A stretch of 64,000 nt of DNA from Aliiruegeria lutimaris (GCF_900099935.1 NZ_FNEK01000025.1:1-64000), one strand, 5' to 3'; shown: positions 8,495 through 16,483, counted from the stretch's first letter. The notes: a model not told the origin generated them from the sequence alone. A program made the numbers and translations.

Positions 8495-9487
8495 TCAACA
8501 GAATCTCTCAGGCCCCTCCCACTGTGTTGCATTGTATCGATCACCATGCGCCCAACCGACGGGGAGCGCCTTGTCGATCTCGTCTAGAGCATCTTCTGAC
8601 AAGGTGATTTCAGTGCCGCGAACGAGCTCTGCGAGGTGGGCCGTGTTCTTGGTTCCGGGGATTGGAAGGACGTGATCCCCTCGCGAGATCAGCCATGCAA
8701 TGGCAAGCGCGGCAGTGGGTTCTCCTATCTCGGTTGCAAGCGCCCGCAGCCGATCCGTCGCCGAAATGTTTGCAGTGTAGTTTGGTTCGATGAAGCGCGG
8801 ATTGGATTTTGTGAAGGCCATGGATTGCGCGCGCTCAAAGCTGAACGGATCATCGGTAAGGAAGGCGCGACCGACCGGTGAGAAGGCGACGAGCGTTGTA
8901 CCAAGCTCCGCGCAGGTCTGAACGAGACCAAGCTCAGGCGCACGCGTTGAAAGAGAGTACTCGGATTGGACCGCCGCGATTGGGCATTCCGAGGAGGCCC
9001 GACGGAGTGTGCTTGGGGCGATTTCTGAGAAGCCCACGGCCTTGGTTTTGCCTGAATCGATAAGACGCTTCAGCGATCCAGCAACCTCCTCGGGGCTGTG
9101 GGCACGGTCATAGCGATGGACGTAGAACAGATCGACGTGATCGACTCCCAATCTCTCCAGGCTTTGATCCAGTGACGCCTCCAGATGCTCGGCATCATTG
9201 TTGAATCGACGTTTCGGATCCCGTGTGATCCCAGCTTTCGTAGCCAACGCCATCTCGTCCCGAGCGGCTGGATTGGCTGCAAACCAACTGCCTATGATCT
9301 CTTCTGAGCGCCCGTTCCCATAGACATTCGCCGTGTCGATGTGGGTAACGCCCGCGTTGCGACAGGCGTCCAAAACGGCATGGCTTTCTTCGACCGTCGC
9401 GTCGCCGTAGAGGCCCGCGAAGGACATTGCGCCGATCCCGAACTGCGAGACCTCGGGGCCATCGGGCCCAAGCCGTGTCGTTTTCAT
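8495..9487 (-). CDS. Aldo/keto reductase
   Basis: A 330-residue NADPH-dependent AKR-superfamily TIM barrel. The catalytic tetrad is visible: Asp in THIDTANVYGNG, Tyr in the same segment, Lys in LATKAG and His in DLFYVHRYDR. The C-terminal cofactor loop is IPGTKNTAHLAEL. The start MKTTRLG at 9487 has a GGGAGG ribosome binding site about 7 bases upstream; six more upstream codons are open. The sequence is of the YajO/Tas-like general type, so an aldehyde or ketone substrate is expected but unknown. It stands alone, next to a decayed region. Confidence 0.85.
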   Translation of the reverse strand: MKTTRLGPDGPEVSQFGIGAMSFAGLYGDATVEESHAVLDACRNAGVTHIDTANVYGNGRSEEIIGSWFAANPAARDEMALATKAGITRDPKRRFNNDAEHLEASLDQSLERLGVDHVDLFYVHRYDRAHSPEEVAGSLKRLIDSGKTKAVGFSEIAPSTLRRASSECPIAAVQSEYSLSTRAPELGLVQTCAELGTTLVAFSPVGRAFLTDDPFSFERAQSMAFTKSNPRFIEPNYTANISATDRLRALATEIGEPTAALAIAWLISRGDHVLPIPGTKNTAHLAELVRGTEITLSEDALDEIDKALPVGWAHGDRYNATQWEGPERFC

Positions 9488-9542
9488 CGGGGACCTCCCG
9501 TACATTGCGATTAAAGAGAAGGCTTCTGCCTATCTACCAACT

Positions 9543-9576
9543 TGTCCAACCCCATTTCTATGGGCAATTGCTTGAA
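9543..9576 (+). repeat. Solitary IS-end-like sequence
   Basis: About 34 bases here, beginning tgtccaaccccatttctatg, match the orfB-side terminus of the complete IS3 element at 13349, which begins tgtccagccccatttctatg, in the same orientation. By eye only about five positions differ. There is no transposase next to it, so it is likely a scar of a related IS copy lost by deletion or recombination. Confidence 0.65.
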
Positions 9577-9989
9577 CCAAAAATAGGGAGGTTGATTGGC
9601 TAAATTCTTGGCAAAACACTGAAGTTTTCTGAGATTGCCAAGTGAATTTTGGTCTCTCTGGACGCGCGGCACATGTGATAGGTTCGAGACTTTCAACCGA
9701 AGCCTTCGACTGATGGAAAACGGAGGGCGATTTCCTTAATCCTGTCACAAGTGTCACAGATCGAAGCAGGTGGAAATCGATTGAGATGGATGCCAAGGGC
9801 GTAGTTCAATCCCCTTGAAGCTTCTTGCCGTGTTCGTCTTGGCGTTGGTGTATCCGCCGTTTCTCGAGTTCGGTATCCTGTTCATGCTCAGAGATCGTCA
9901 CGTTGAACGGGACAAGCAGCACTCTTCTCTGGATCGCTGTATCGACGCTCTGGATGTCTGGGCGATTGACAACGCCAACACGGATGGAA

Positions 9990-10184
9990 TGGAGCCCGCA
10001 CACTAATCGGCGTACCTTCGCCACCGTGGCAATGGAGGCCGGCGTGCTGGAAGAGATTGTCGGTCGATTGCTCAACCATACGCCGCTCTCGATTACTGGC
10101 CAGCGATACACCAAACCGTCAATTGAGGCCCTTAGGCCGGCGATGGCGACAGTGTGTGAGGAGCTGCGCCGCCGGACGAGGTGA
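9990..10184 (+). pseudogene. Tyrosine recombinase (phage-type integrase), C-terminal remnant
   Basis: This frame encodes about 60 residues that resemble the end of a tyrosine integrase. SPHTNRRTFATVAMEAG carries the HxxR-type catalytic box (His followed by Arg-Arg), EIVGRLLNHTP follows, where the second catalytic His sits, and ITGQRYTKPS holds the likely nucleophile Tyr. Upstream in this frame the sequence is not integrase-like, so the N-terminal and most catalytic parts are missing. It marks a former integrative element or prophage. Confidence 0.7.
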
Positions 10185-10252
10185 ACGGCCAATACCGTAT
10201 CCGTCAAATGCGGTCGGGAAAGAACATTATCAGATTTACCGAAGCGTAACAG

Positions 10253-11152
10253 TTAGTGCAGACAACACTTTTTGTACTTCTTGCCGCTGCCGCAAGGGCA
10301 AGGATCATTCCGGCCTACTTTCGGCAGCACGGTCTGAAATGTGTCGCTCGATAGCCCAAGCGAATCTCCAGTCCGTGCGGAACCGTCCGACTTGCTCTCA
10401 AGAAACTCCGGCGAGAAGCAGTACCAGCCGGACAACTCGTCAATCGCGCTGTCGATAGGCTGGCCGACACGCCGTCGCTCGAACCAGAGCGGTCGGCCTG
10501 CGGAAAGTGTTTGTTCAAGGCAACGTTCGAAATACGGGAAATCGCTGTCGTCTGGCGGTATCCGGCCAGCGCCGTAGATCTTTCGCACCGCTGGTTTCAA
10601 ATCAGAGAGCCCGAGCGCGGCAATGGAAAACGCCCACGCACTGAGTATGGACGCCTCTGAATCCTTCGTTCTGGGGCCTTCGAAATTGCTAAGAAACTCA
10701 TAGACCTGGGATCGCTTTGACGGGTCTGAGAGGGCAAGCGCGGTCATTGCGTCAAACATCTGCGAACGGACAAATTCGTCGGCCGTTTCATCACATGCGG
10801 CGTCGAAGATTGGTTGAAGGTCTCCGTCGCAAACGCCGGCCACGACCCGAGCGGTTGCTTCGGTAAGCGCGTCCCCAAGCACAGTCTCTAGCAGGTCGGG
10901 ATTGCACCTCAGCAGGCTCACAAGAGGACGGTAGCTTCGCGGATCACACCATTCCCCAAGCAGGTAGTAGACGAAGAGAAACGCATTTAGGTCGCTTTTC
11001 AGCGCGGTGTCTGTATCGGCCGTCTGAAGCCGTTCGATGCAGGCCAGAAACTCAAAGATCATTGCCTCTCTGGACCGCCCAGCCGCTTCCATGGCCTTGC
11101 GCGGCAGCGGTCCCGGTTCTGCCAGTGCTTCCATGATTTCTGTCGGTGTCAT
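10253..11152 (-). CDS. SEC-C motif protein (DUF1186-like)
   Basis: A 299-residue protein that begins [20 protein letters not shown] and ends with a zinc-binding SEC-C motif, [17 protein letters not shown] (three Cys plus Cys/His), as in SecA C-termini and many HEAT-like proteins. The body is helical, with repeats such as [20 protein letters not shown] and [19 protein letters not shown], consistent with a HEAT-like DUF1186 fold. The start at 11152 was chosen because the family begins this way; 34 upstream codons are open but look like noise. Function unknown; SEC-C suggests protein or ribosome contact. Confidence 0.7.
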   Translation of the reverse strand: MTPTEIMEALAEPGPLPRKAMEAAGRSREAMIFEFLACIERLQTADTDTALKSDLNAFLFVYYLLGEWCDPRSYRPLVSLLRCNPDLLETVLGDALTEATARVVAGVCDGDLQPIFDAACDETADEFVRSQMFDAMTALALSDPSKRSQVYEFLSNFEGPRTKDSEASILSAWAFSIAALGLSDLKPAVRKIYGAGRIPPDDSDFPYFERCLEQTLSAGRPLWFERRRVGQPIDSAIDELSGWYCFSPEFLESKSDGSARTGDSLGLSSDTFQTVLPKVGRNDPCPCGSGKKYKKCCLH

Positions 11153-11290
11153 GCTCGATACCTCGCAAAGAGACGAACTCGATTGTCGGAACTGGACCCG
11201 TGGGACAAACGCCATACCGCATCGGCCAATGCCTGCCGACCAGCGCAGAGGCACCTGCGAATCTGATCCAACTCTATCGGGAAGACCCGG

Positions 11291-11716
11291 CTAAGACAGG
11301 CGAAAGCTCTCGGAACAGTCGCGAAAGTCGCGGACCGGCTGCTGGGCACCAGCAAGAGAAAACGCAACGGTCTGGCTTTCGGTGAAGGCCGTCGCGGTGC
11401 CGTTGAACTCCAGCCCATCGAGCACGTTTCCAAAGCCGCTATCAGCGACGCTCAGCGTTGAGCCATCTGTTCGGTGTCGGTTGGTGCCGATCGTAAGTTT
11501 TGCGCCGCCCTGGAAGGCAATGCCAAATGTTCCACTCGTGGCCCAGGAGTCCCCGTTCAGATTTATCTCCAACCGATATTCCGGAACGGCGGGATCGTGA
11601 GTGATCACCAGTTTGGCCTCGTCTGTTTTATGAGACAGCGTGCAGATGGGCGTTGGGGAAAACTCCCATGCCAGCGCCTGGAAAGGCGCAAAGGTCAACA
11701 GCAAAACCAGTCTCAT
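11291..11716 (-). CDS. Small secreted protein, unknown function
   Basis: A 141-residue precursor with an N-terminal signal peptide (MRLVLLLTFAPFQALA, cleavage expected after ALA). The mature part begins WEFSPTPICTLSH and has two cysteines, one near each end (PICTL and RDCSES), possibly a disulfide. The middle is beta-rich (LTIGTNRHRTDGSTLSV). I recognise no family. Start ATG at 11716 puts the signal peptide at the N-terminus; twelve upstream codons are open. It stands alone on the minus strand, between the SEC-C and HdeD-like genes. Confidence 0.55.
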   Translation of the reverse strand: MRLVLLLTFAPFQALAWEFSPTPICTLSHKTDEAKLVITHDPAVPEYRLEINLNGDSWATSGTFGIAFQGGAKLTIGTNRHRTDGSTLSVADSGFGNVLDGLEFNGTATAFTESQTVAFSLAGAQQPVRDFRDCSESFRLS

Positions 11717-11825
11717 GCAGAAAGACCTAGCGTGCTCCCGACCGGAATCCAAAGAACGTGTTTCGCCTTAGGAGCTGGCGTCGTTGCAACACCACCGGCA
11801 AGATCGTTGTGCACGCTCTCGGCCG

Positions 11826-12434
11826 CTACCGATTAACGACCCGCATCTGTAGCCGTTCATTCGCCCGCTTGAACCGCGTTGCCAGCCAGAACATCACAGC
11901 GGCGATTGCAATCGCAGCAAATGCGATCGCCCAGCCGAGAGCCACCAACCCTGATCCAGGCCAGAAGATGAGCACCAACCCGACAAGCGACGCCAGTAAC
12001 CCGACGCCGCGTGCGGTTGAGCGTTCGGGGTCCCATTCGGGCATTTGCCACCAGGTGATCAGAGACCCGATGCCGATAAACAACGCCCAGGCGCCAAGAA
12101 GGAAGAAGGCAAACCGCGCCGTTCCCTCGGGCCAGATCAGGAGCACCAGGCCGATCAGGATTGCCCCGATCCCGACGCCTCCTGCAGCGCCCTTGCGACC
12201 GAAGCCGAACAAGGTCAGTGCGCCGTCCAGAAGCAACAGCACGCCGACGAGTTGAAGCAAGAGGGAGATGCTGCCGGTCGGCCAGAAAAGGGCGGCAATG
12301 CCAACAACCCCGGCAAGGATTCCCCGCAGCACGAAGGTCCACCACAGGCCGGCCAGTCTGTCGCTCAGCAGTTCTCGGGCATGGGTTTGCTCGGGATCGA
12401 CTATCTCAGCTTCGAGTTGCTCAGGCGGTTTCAT
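11826..12434 (-). CDS. HdeD-like integral membrane protein
   Basis: A 202-residue protein with about six membrane helices in three pairs, starting near LWWTFVLRGILAGVVGIAALFWP. Each pair carries the WP or WPxG turn (ALFWPTGS, LLIWPEG, LIFWPGSG) typical of the HdeD/DUF308 family. HdeD in enterobacteria is linked to acid resistance; the role here is not shown. The N-terminus is a soluble acidic tail (MKPPEQLEAEIVDPEQ). Next to a cytochrome c gene on the same strand with a 36-base gap, so co-transcription is possible. Confidence 0.75.
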   Translation of the reverse strand: MKPPEQLEAEIVDPEQTHARELLSDRLAGLWWTFVLRGILAGVVGIAALFWPTGSISLLLQLVGVLLLLDGALTLFGFGRKGAAGGVGIGAILIGLVLLIWPEGTARFAFFLLGAWALFIGIGSLITWWQMPEWDPERSTARGVGLLASLVGLVLIFWPGSGLVALGWAIAFAAIAIAAVMFWLATRFKRANERLQMRVVNR

Positions 12435-12470
12435 GGGTGTCCTCTTAGTGCGGATATGGACGTAGTGCGC

Positions 12471-12881
12471 TCATTGCGCCTGCAACGTCTCCAGATAGCT
12501 GATCAGATCGGCCAGCGTCTGGTTCATCATCATCGACTGCCCGCTCGGCAATCGAATGATCACGTCGGTTCCAACATCGAAAAACGGTCCGAACAGCGGC
12601 ATGTCTCCGCCATGCGCGAGCACAAGCGATCGACCATCGATCTTCATCGCGACCTCTGCGGTCGGGAAGACGCCGCCGTTGCCTTTGGCGAGAATCGTCA
12701 GGTCTGGAGTGATGACGTTTAGCAGTTCGGCCATTGGTCCGGCGCCCTCTCCGTCGAACCCATGGCACTGTACGCAGTACGACATGAAGATGTCTCGCCC
12801 GGCGTCAGGATCTGCGACCTGGGCCGAGACCGCACCTGCGCCGACCGCTGCGAATAAAGCAGTGATTACTCGAACGAGCAT
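12471..12881 (-). CDS. Small periplasmic c-type cytochrome
   Basis: The 136-residue precursor has a signal peptide (MLVRVITALFAAVGAGAVSA) and one heme-binding CxxCH, CVQCHGFDGEGAG, at mature-side residues 36-40. A candidate distal Met lies in the run MMMNQT near the C-terminus. This is a class I mono-heme cytochrome c of about 12 kDa after processing. Electron partners cannot be told from context. It lies just upstream of the HdeD-like gene on the same strand. Start ATG at 12881 gives a normal signal peptide; the 16 codons before it are not signal-like. Confidence 0.8.
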   Translation of the reverse strand: MLVRVITALFAAVGAGAVSAQVADPDAGRDIFMSYCVQCHGFDGEGAGPMAELLNVITPDLTILAKGNGGVFPTAEVAMKIDGRSLVLAHGGDMPLFGPFFDVGTDVIIRLPSGQSMMMNQTLADLISYLETLQAQ

Positions 12882-13348
12882 TTGGTTCACCTCCGTAGAG
12901 ACGTTAGCAGCATTGTCCGAACTTCGCACCGGTGGTTGGTCGAGCCACTTTTGATAGAATCAATCAGGATGCCGCCGAACGTCAAACGATGATGTGAGTG
13001 CCGAACGACGCTCTTTTTTGGGTGGATTTCTTTCGTCTCCAGTTCTTTTTGTGACAAATCTGTGAACGTTTTTTTGGGTTTCGAATAACGCAATTTGGCA
13101 GTTCGTTTCTCTAATAAGCTTTTGAATTTAGACAATACCAACCTCAACGAAAATGTGAAATGTCAACCAAAGAGTGAAGAAAACTGTTTTATAACAAATG
13201 CTTAGCCGGTTGACGCCTGGCGAATGTTATGGAATCTGTTTAGGCAGAATGAAAAGATGAGGTAACAGAAATGAGCATGAAGTCCATTGGAACTCCAATG
13301 AACCCAGACGGTTCTAATTCAATTCTTTCCGACTATCTCCGGCCCAAA
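12882..13348. other. AT-rich gap, no gene supported
   Basis: About 470 bases lie between the cytochrome c gene and the IS3 element. They are clearly more AT-rich than the rest of the window, with runs such as ttttttgggt and gttttataacaaatg. An 86-codon minus-strand frame (12887-13147) is lysine-rich, has no recognisable domain and overlaps the cytochrome promoter, so I do not call it. No terminator or tRNA is seen. The composition suggests foreign or relaxed DNA. Confidence 0.5.
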
Positions 13349-13363
13349 TGTCCAGCCCCATTT

Positions 13364-14203
13364 CTATGGGCCACTTCTTGATAGGGTTTCAGGCACAGGA
13401 GGCCGCATTCCGAGTGCCTGATGCGGACGGGTGTGGTTGTACTGCTTGAGCCAGCAGTTGATGACGATCTGGGCCTGCCTGGTCGTCGTGAACCATTCCG
13501 CATTGAGGACTTCCCGGCGTAGCGTTCCGTTGAACCGTTCGTTGTATCCATTCTCCCATGGTGAGCCCGGATAGATCCGGATTGGCTTCACACCGACCTT
13601 CTCAAGCCATCCCTGTGTCGCTTCCGATGCGAACTCTGGGCCGTTGTCGCTCCGGACGAACTCCGGTTTTCCGTGGCGCAGGAACAGCCCGTAGAGGACC
13701 TCCAGCACATCCTCAGAACCCATGCGGGTGCGGACTTCTACTGCCAGCGCCTGGCGGGTGTATTCGTCCAGCACCGTCAGCATCTTGTAGCTGCGGCCAT
13801 TGCTGAGTTTGTCGTGAACGAAATCAACGCTCCACACATGGTTCGGATGTGTCGGTCGCAACCGAATGATCGAACTGTCCTCGTGGTAAAGGCGCCGCTT
13901 CTTCTTGTGCCGCTGTGGCTGTTGCAGCCCTTCCTCGCCCCAGAGCCGCTCCACCTTCTTGTGGTTCACGCGCCAGCCCTCGACCCGCAGCAACTCTGCC
14001 ACCTTTCGATAGCCATAACGCCCATAGCTCTTCGCCAGTCGGATCATGGCAAGCCGCAGCTCATCGTCGTTCTGTTCGACAGCTCGGTACTGCATGGAAC
14101 TGCGGGCAAGTCCGATCACCTTGCAGGTCCGGCGTTCGGACGTGGCGAGTTTCTGACGCGTGTGAATGACGGCCTGACGAAGCTGGCTCGTCGTCAGGCC
14201 CTC
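13364..14203 (-). CDS. IS3-family transposase OrfB (DDE integrase domain)
   Basis: The orfB frame opens near 14203 (EGLTTSQLRQAVIHTRQ) and lies -1 relative to orfA, the usual arrangement for an OrfAB fusion made by ribosomal frameshifting. An HTH_21-type segment (YGRYGYRKVAELLRVEGW) precedes the DDE core: WSVDFVHD (first Asp), FVRSDNGPEF (second Asp), and ENGYNERFNGTLRREVL (Glu). The frame is intact to the C-terminus (GMRPPVPETL). A GTG at 14119 could also start a shorter OrfB. The transposase appears intact, so the element may still be mobile. Confidence 0.85.
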   Translation of the reverse strand, partial: EGLTTSQLRQAVIHTRQKLATSERRTCKVIGLARSSMQYRAVEQNDDELRLAMIRLAKSYGRYGYRKVAELLRVEGWRVNHKKVERLWGEEGLQQPQRHKKKRRLYHEDSSIIRLRPTHPNHVWSVDFVHDKLSNGRSYKMLTVLDEYTRQALAVEVRTRMGSEDVLEVLYGLFLRHGKPEFVRSDNGPEFASEATQGWLEKVGVKPIRIYPGSPWENGYNERFNGTLRREVLNAEWFTTTRQAQIVINCWLKQYNHTRPHQALGMRPPVPETLSRSGP

Positions 14204-14481
14204 GGCTTTAGGTGGTTCAGGCTTTCCTTGAGGATCAGCTTGTCGAGTTCCAACTCGGCCACGATCTTCTTCAGTCTTACGTTCTCTTTTTCAAGAGTGC
14301 GCATTTCCGACAGCTGAGACCTGCCCATCCCGCCGAACCGACGCCGCCAGTTGTAATAGGTTGCGTCGCTGACACCGACCGAACGACAGGCCGTTCGCAC
14401 GTCATTACCATCCGCCAGCTTCAACTCGATCTCTCGAAGCAGCTTGAGGACGTCCTCATCCGAATACCGTTTCCGAGCCAT
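14194..14481 (-). CDS. IS3-family transposase OrfA
   Basis: A 95-residue protein beginning MARKRYSDEDVLKLLREIELKL, with a helix-turn-helix (CRSVGVSDATYYNWRRRFGGM) and a leucine-zipper-like C-terminus (LSEMRTLEKENVRLKKIVAEL) ending NHLKPRA. This is the standard OrfA of the IS3 family, IS407-like group. It overlaps the start of orfB by about ten bases in the -1 frame. The gene is complete. Confidence 0.85.
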   Translation of the reverse strand: MARKRYSDEDVLKLLREIELKLADGNDVRTACRSVGVSDATYYNWRRRFGGMGRSQLSEMRTLEKENVRLKKIVAELELDKLILKESLNHLKPRA

Positions 14482-14520
14482 CTCTCTTCCCCCATTCCTA
14501 GTCCAATCAATGGCCCAGTT

Positions 14521-14712
14521 TTAGGGGGCAGGCACAGTGGAGTTGGTCAGGAAACGGATCGGTAAGCCGGTGTCCCGAAGGCGCCTTACAGCCTCGACGG
14601 CGCCCGGGATCGCCACGTCTCCCTGGTAGAGAACGCCAGAGATGTCGAGTAACACGCCTCCGATCATTTCGAACTGGTCCTCCTCGAACTCTCGCGTCGC
14701 CGCTCTACCCAT
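14521..14712 (-). pseudogene. HAD hydrolase (LHPP/TIGR01458-like), truncated by the IS
   Basis: About 60 residues remain, with the first HAD motif DISGVLYQGDV (replacing DxDG by DISG, as in this subfamily) and RFLTNST, motif II. The frame then runs into the IS end and stops after STVPAP. A full family member is about 250 residues, so three quarters are missing, and nothing HAD-like is seen beyond the left end of the IS. Start: ATG at 14712 (or GTG at 14715), overlapping the TGA of the upstream membrane protein gene as ATGA, so the two formed an operon. Confidence 0.75.
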
Positions 14713-15551
14713 CACCTTAGCATCCGGAAGAGGCTGACTCCGGCATCTGAAATGTCCGCGAGCCGCGCGAGAACATGTTCCCGGGCCAGGACAGGTCCGG
14801 CCGCGTCGCTCGCGTCGAGATCTTCAAGAAGCCGCAACAGACGTCTGCGATGGATGCCGAGATATGCCTGGATCGGGTCGGCGATGATCCCAGCGAAGGT
14901 CGTGACAAGCGAGGCGACAAGAGCGAGACTGATCCCAACGGTGATCACATAACTCAAGGATCGCACGGGTGGAAACGCTGCGTACCACATCTGCCCGAGC
15001 CCCTGACCAAACGGAAAGTTCGCGACAGCCGAGGTTTGCGTCATGAGGTCGGAAACGAACGGGGTCAACGAGACGATACCCGGCGTCGGATTTCGAAACA
15101 GGTAGAAGCCGAGCGCAAGCACGACGAGAGTGGTGAATATCTCGGCAACAGAGGTTCGAACGCTGGTGTAATCTCTCAGAAGTTGCCTCTGCCGATCGTT
15201 CAGTGACGCCTTTTGCGGCGAGACTGCAGGCCAGAGTTCGAACTCGATCCGTTGCTCAACGGCGCGTGCGACCGCTGAGTGGAGAAAGATCGGGTAAGCG
15301 AGGATCCACTGACTGGCTCGCCTAACGCGGAGCGCGGCCAGTACCAGTGCAGTCAGTCGAGAGAGCAGGAATATCGGCGCCAGCATCACGTTGAGAGGCG
15401 CGGCCAGCAGGTCCCAGCCGATAGCCGCCCGATGCAGGCGAAACGTCCCGAGCACGCCGAAGTGTTTCGTGACGAATCTGTCCACGCCGTCATTGCTGGC
15501 GGCGATCTCTCCGTCTTCCGCTCCAATGATCACCGCGTCTGTTTCGGACAT
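14712..15551 (-). CDS. Membrane protein of unknown function (DUF6635-like)
   Basis: A 279-residue protein with a short soluble N-terminus (MSETDAVIIGAEDGE), membrane-like helices around 50-75 and 85-105, an amphipathic middle (SLNDRQRQLLRDYTSVRTSVAE), two further membrane segments (IFTTLVVLALGFYLF and LSYVITVGISLALVASLVTTF), and a charged C-terminus. I do not recognise a function. The start ATG at 15551 follows a strong GGAGGTGA site; the longer open frame upstream runs through the tRNA gene and is not coding. It is the first gene of the pair with the truncated HAD gene. Confidence 0.65.
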   Translation of the reverse strand: MSETDAVIIGAEDGEIAASNDGVDRFVTKHFGVLGTFRLHRAAIGWDLLAAPLNVMLAPIFLLSRLTALVLAALRVRRASQWILAYPIFLHSAVARAVEQRIEFELWPAVSPQKASLNDRQRQLLRDYTSVRTSVAEIFTTLVVLALGFYLFRNPTPGIVSLTPFVSDLMTQTSAVANFPFGQGLGQMWYAAFPPVRSLSYVITVGISLALVASLVTTFAGIIADPIQAYLGIHRRRLLRLLEDLDASDAAGPVLAREHVLARLADISDAGVSLFRMLR

Positions 15552-15626
15552 CGTCGTCACCTCCAGATGAATCGTCAGCCAGTCCTTGACCTCGGAACAC
15601 CCATGAAATAAGCCGTACTCTGCTGA

Positions 15627-15700
15627 GCGGGCGTTGTGTAGTGGTAAGACCTTAGCCTTCCAAGCTAATGACGCGGGTTCGATTCCCGCCGCCCGCTCCA
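15627..15700 (+). tRNA. tRNA-Gly(TCC)
   Basis: The 74-base gene folds as a full cloverleaf. The acceptor arms gcgggcg and cgcccgc pair, the D arm contains agtggtaag, and the anticodon stem ttagc/gctaa encloses the loop cttccaa with anticodon TCC at loop positions 3-5. The T arm is gcgggttcgattcccgc, and the 3' CCA is encoded. It reads GGA/GGG glycine codons. It stands alone, upstream of the pfl leader; a decayed tRNA-like 3' half lies 88 bases downstream. Confidence 0.95.
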
Positions 15701-15787
15701 GAAATCCATTTCCGACACAATGCCTGCAAAACACGCCAGATGTTGGCGATATGTATCTGAATATATTTATAAATATCCGATTTGCAC

Positions 15788-15837
15788 GTTTGTCTTCCAA
15801 GCAGGCTATGTCGGTTCGATTCCGTCTACCCACTCCA
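15788..15837 (+). pseudogene. Decayed tRNA 3' half
   Basis: The bases contain tcttccaagc, like the anticodon loop and stem of tRNA-Gly(TCC), then the T-arm core ggttcgattcc and the end cactcca. Relative to the intact tRNA at 15627-15700, about two thirds of the 50 positions agree by eye. No matching D arm or 5' acceptor arm (tgggtag) is found upstream, so it cannot be a functional tRNA. It may be an attachment-site remnant of an integrated element. Confidence 0.55.
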
Positions 15838-16292
15838 CGAACTCCGTCCCCATATACCTCCTGTAATCACAACGGTTTTTATTCGATTCCGGCATCGGGA
15901 TACTGGATGTCATCAAGACCCGATCCCGGGCCTATGTCTCTCGACAATCCGAAAGCGAGATCGGGAGCATCAGGTCGCCCGAGCAGGCTTCGTCCCGGTC
16001 GCGATTGCCGCTTGTCCCGTGGTGAAAAAATGTGCGTCCCGTGGAACTTGGTGGCATTCCCTCTCGGGGACTCGGCTTTTTGCCGTGCGTTCCGCTCCGA
16101 GGAGGGAGAAGATTTGGAAAGACAGGATCTTTCGTTATTCCCTCCGTGGGGGTTGCAATATGTCGTCAGGTAATTTTCCGCATTTGGATGGGGGTTGAAC
16201 GAAACGAGATTACTCGAATCGTTCTATGCAAACGGCGCAATGCCGCCTCAACCGTTCTGGCATCATATTGAAATTTAAAGGAAAAAAATATG

Positions 16293-16311
16293 TTACCGGA
16301 AACAACGGTAA
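16293..16311. promoter_or_regulatory. Candidate operator: 6-bp inverted repeat upstream of pflB
   Basis: A perfect inverted repeat, TTACCG-N7-CGGTAA, lies in the AT-rich part of the pflB leader, about 170 bases before the start codon. Short perfect arms with a 7-base spacer are typical of dimeric regulator sites, but no consensus I know fits. The assignment is inference. Confidence 0.3.
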
Positions 16312-16483
16312 TTGAAGCATTATTCTGTCTGACCCTATGTTTGTCGCAAGGCGGCGTGATGCCGTAACGTAAGGGTCGGGAAGGCGCCAAGTGGCTGGTG
16401 CGGTTTGATGCCTTCGGGCCCCGGTTCGGATTTCAAGGACTGTCGCGGAGCAGATTCGCGCAATGGATCGTCAGGATACGAGA

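Larger units (their letters stand above)
9488..10252. other. Decayed intergenic stretch with mobile-element scars
   Basis: No intact gene is supported here. The stretch contains an IS-end-like sequence (9543-9576) and the C-terminal remnant of a tyrosine integrase (about 9990-10184). The short open frames between them have no recognisable domains and overlap one another on both strands. The first 250 bases are more AT-rich than the neighbouring genes, consistent with a horizontally acquired, degraded patch. Confidence 0.6.
13349..14530 (-). mobile_element. Complete IS3-family element (IS407-like), 1182 bp
   Basis: The element has imperfect terminal inverted repeats: tgtccagccccatttctatg at the left, and tgccccctaaaactgggcca read inward from 14530 on the minus strand. 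Both start TG, as IS3-family ends do. Inside are orfA and orfB in overlapping frames on the minus strand. I see no 3-4 base target duplication (left flank caaa, right flank ggca), so one flank was probably lost by deletion after insertion. It sits at the 3' end of a HAD hydrolase gene that it truncates. Confidence 0.85.
15701..16483. other. Long non-coding leader between tRNA-Gly and pflB
   Basis: About 780 bases contain no convincing gene. The overlapping short frames at 15634-16271 lack ribosome binding sites and domains. The part from 16180 to 16380 is AT-rich and holds an inverted repeat, ttaccg-N7-cggtaa (16293-16311), a possible operator. I looked for a consensus FNR box (TTGAT-N4-ATCAA) and did not find one. 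The region probably carries the pflB promoter, but its regulator cannot be named from sequence. Confidence 0.5.

Noticed and set aside
12887-13147. 86-codon lysine-rich frame on the minus strand
   Set aside because: AT-rich DNA, overlaps the cytochrome c promoter region, no recognisable domain.
13200-13360. Left target duplication of the IS3 element
   Set aside because: The 3-4 bases outside each end do not match; a slight shift of the end does not fix it.
15634-16271. Overlapping short frames after tRNA-Gly
   Set aside because: They run through the tRNA, have no ribosome binding site and no domain.
16180-16483. A consensus FNR box before pflB
   Set aside because: No TTGAT-N4-ATCAA match was found by eye; only an unrelated inverted repeat.
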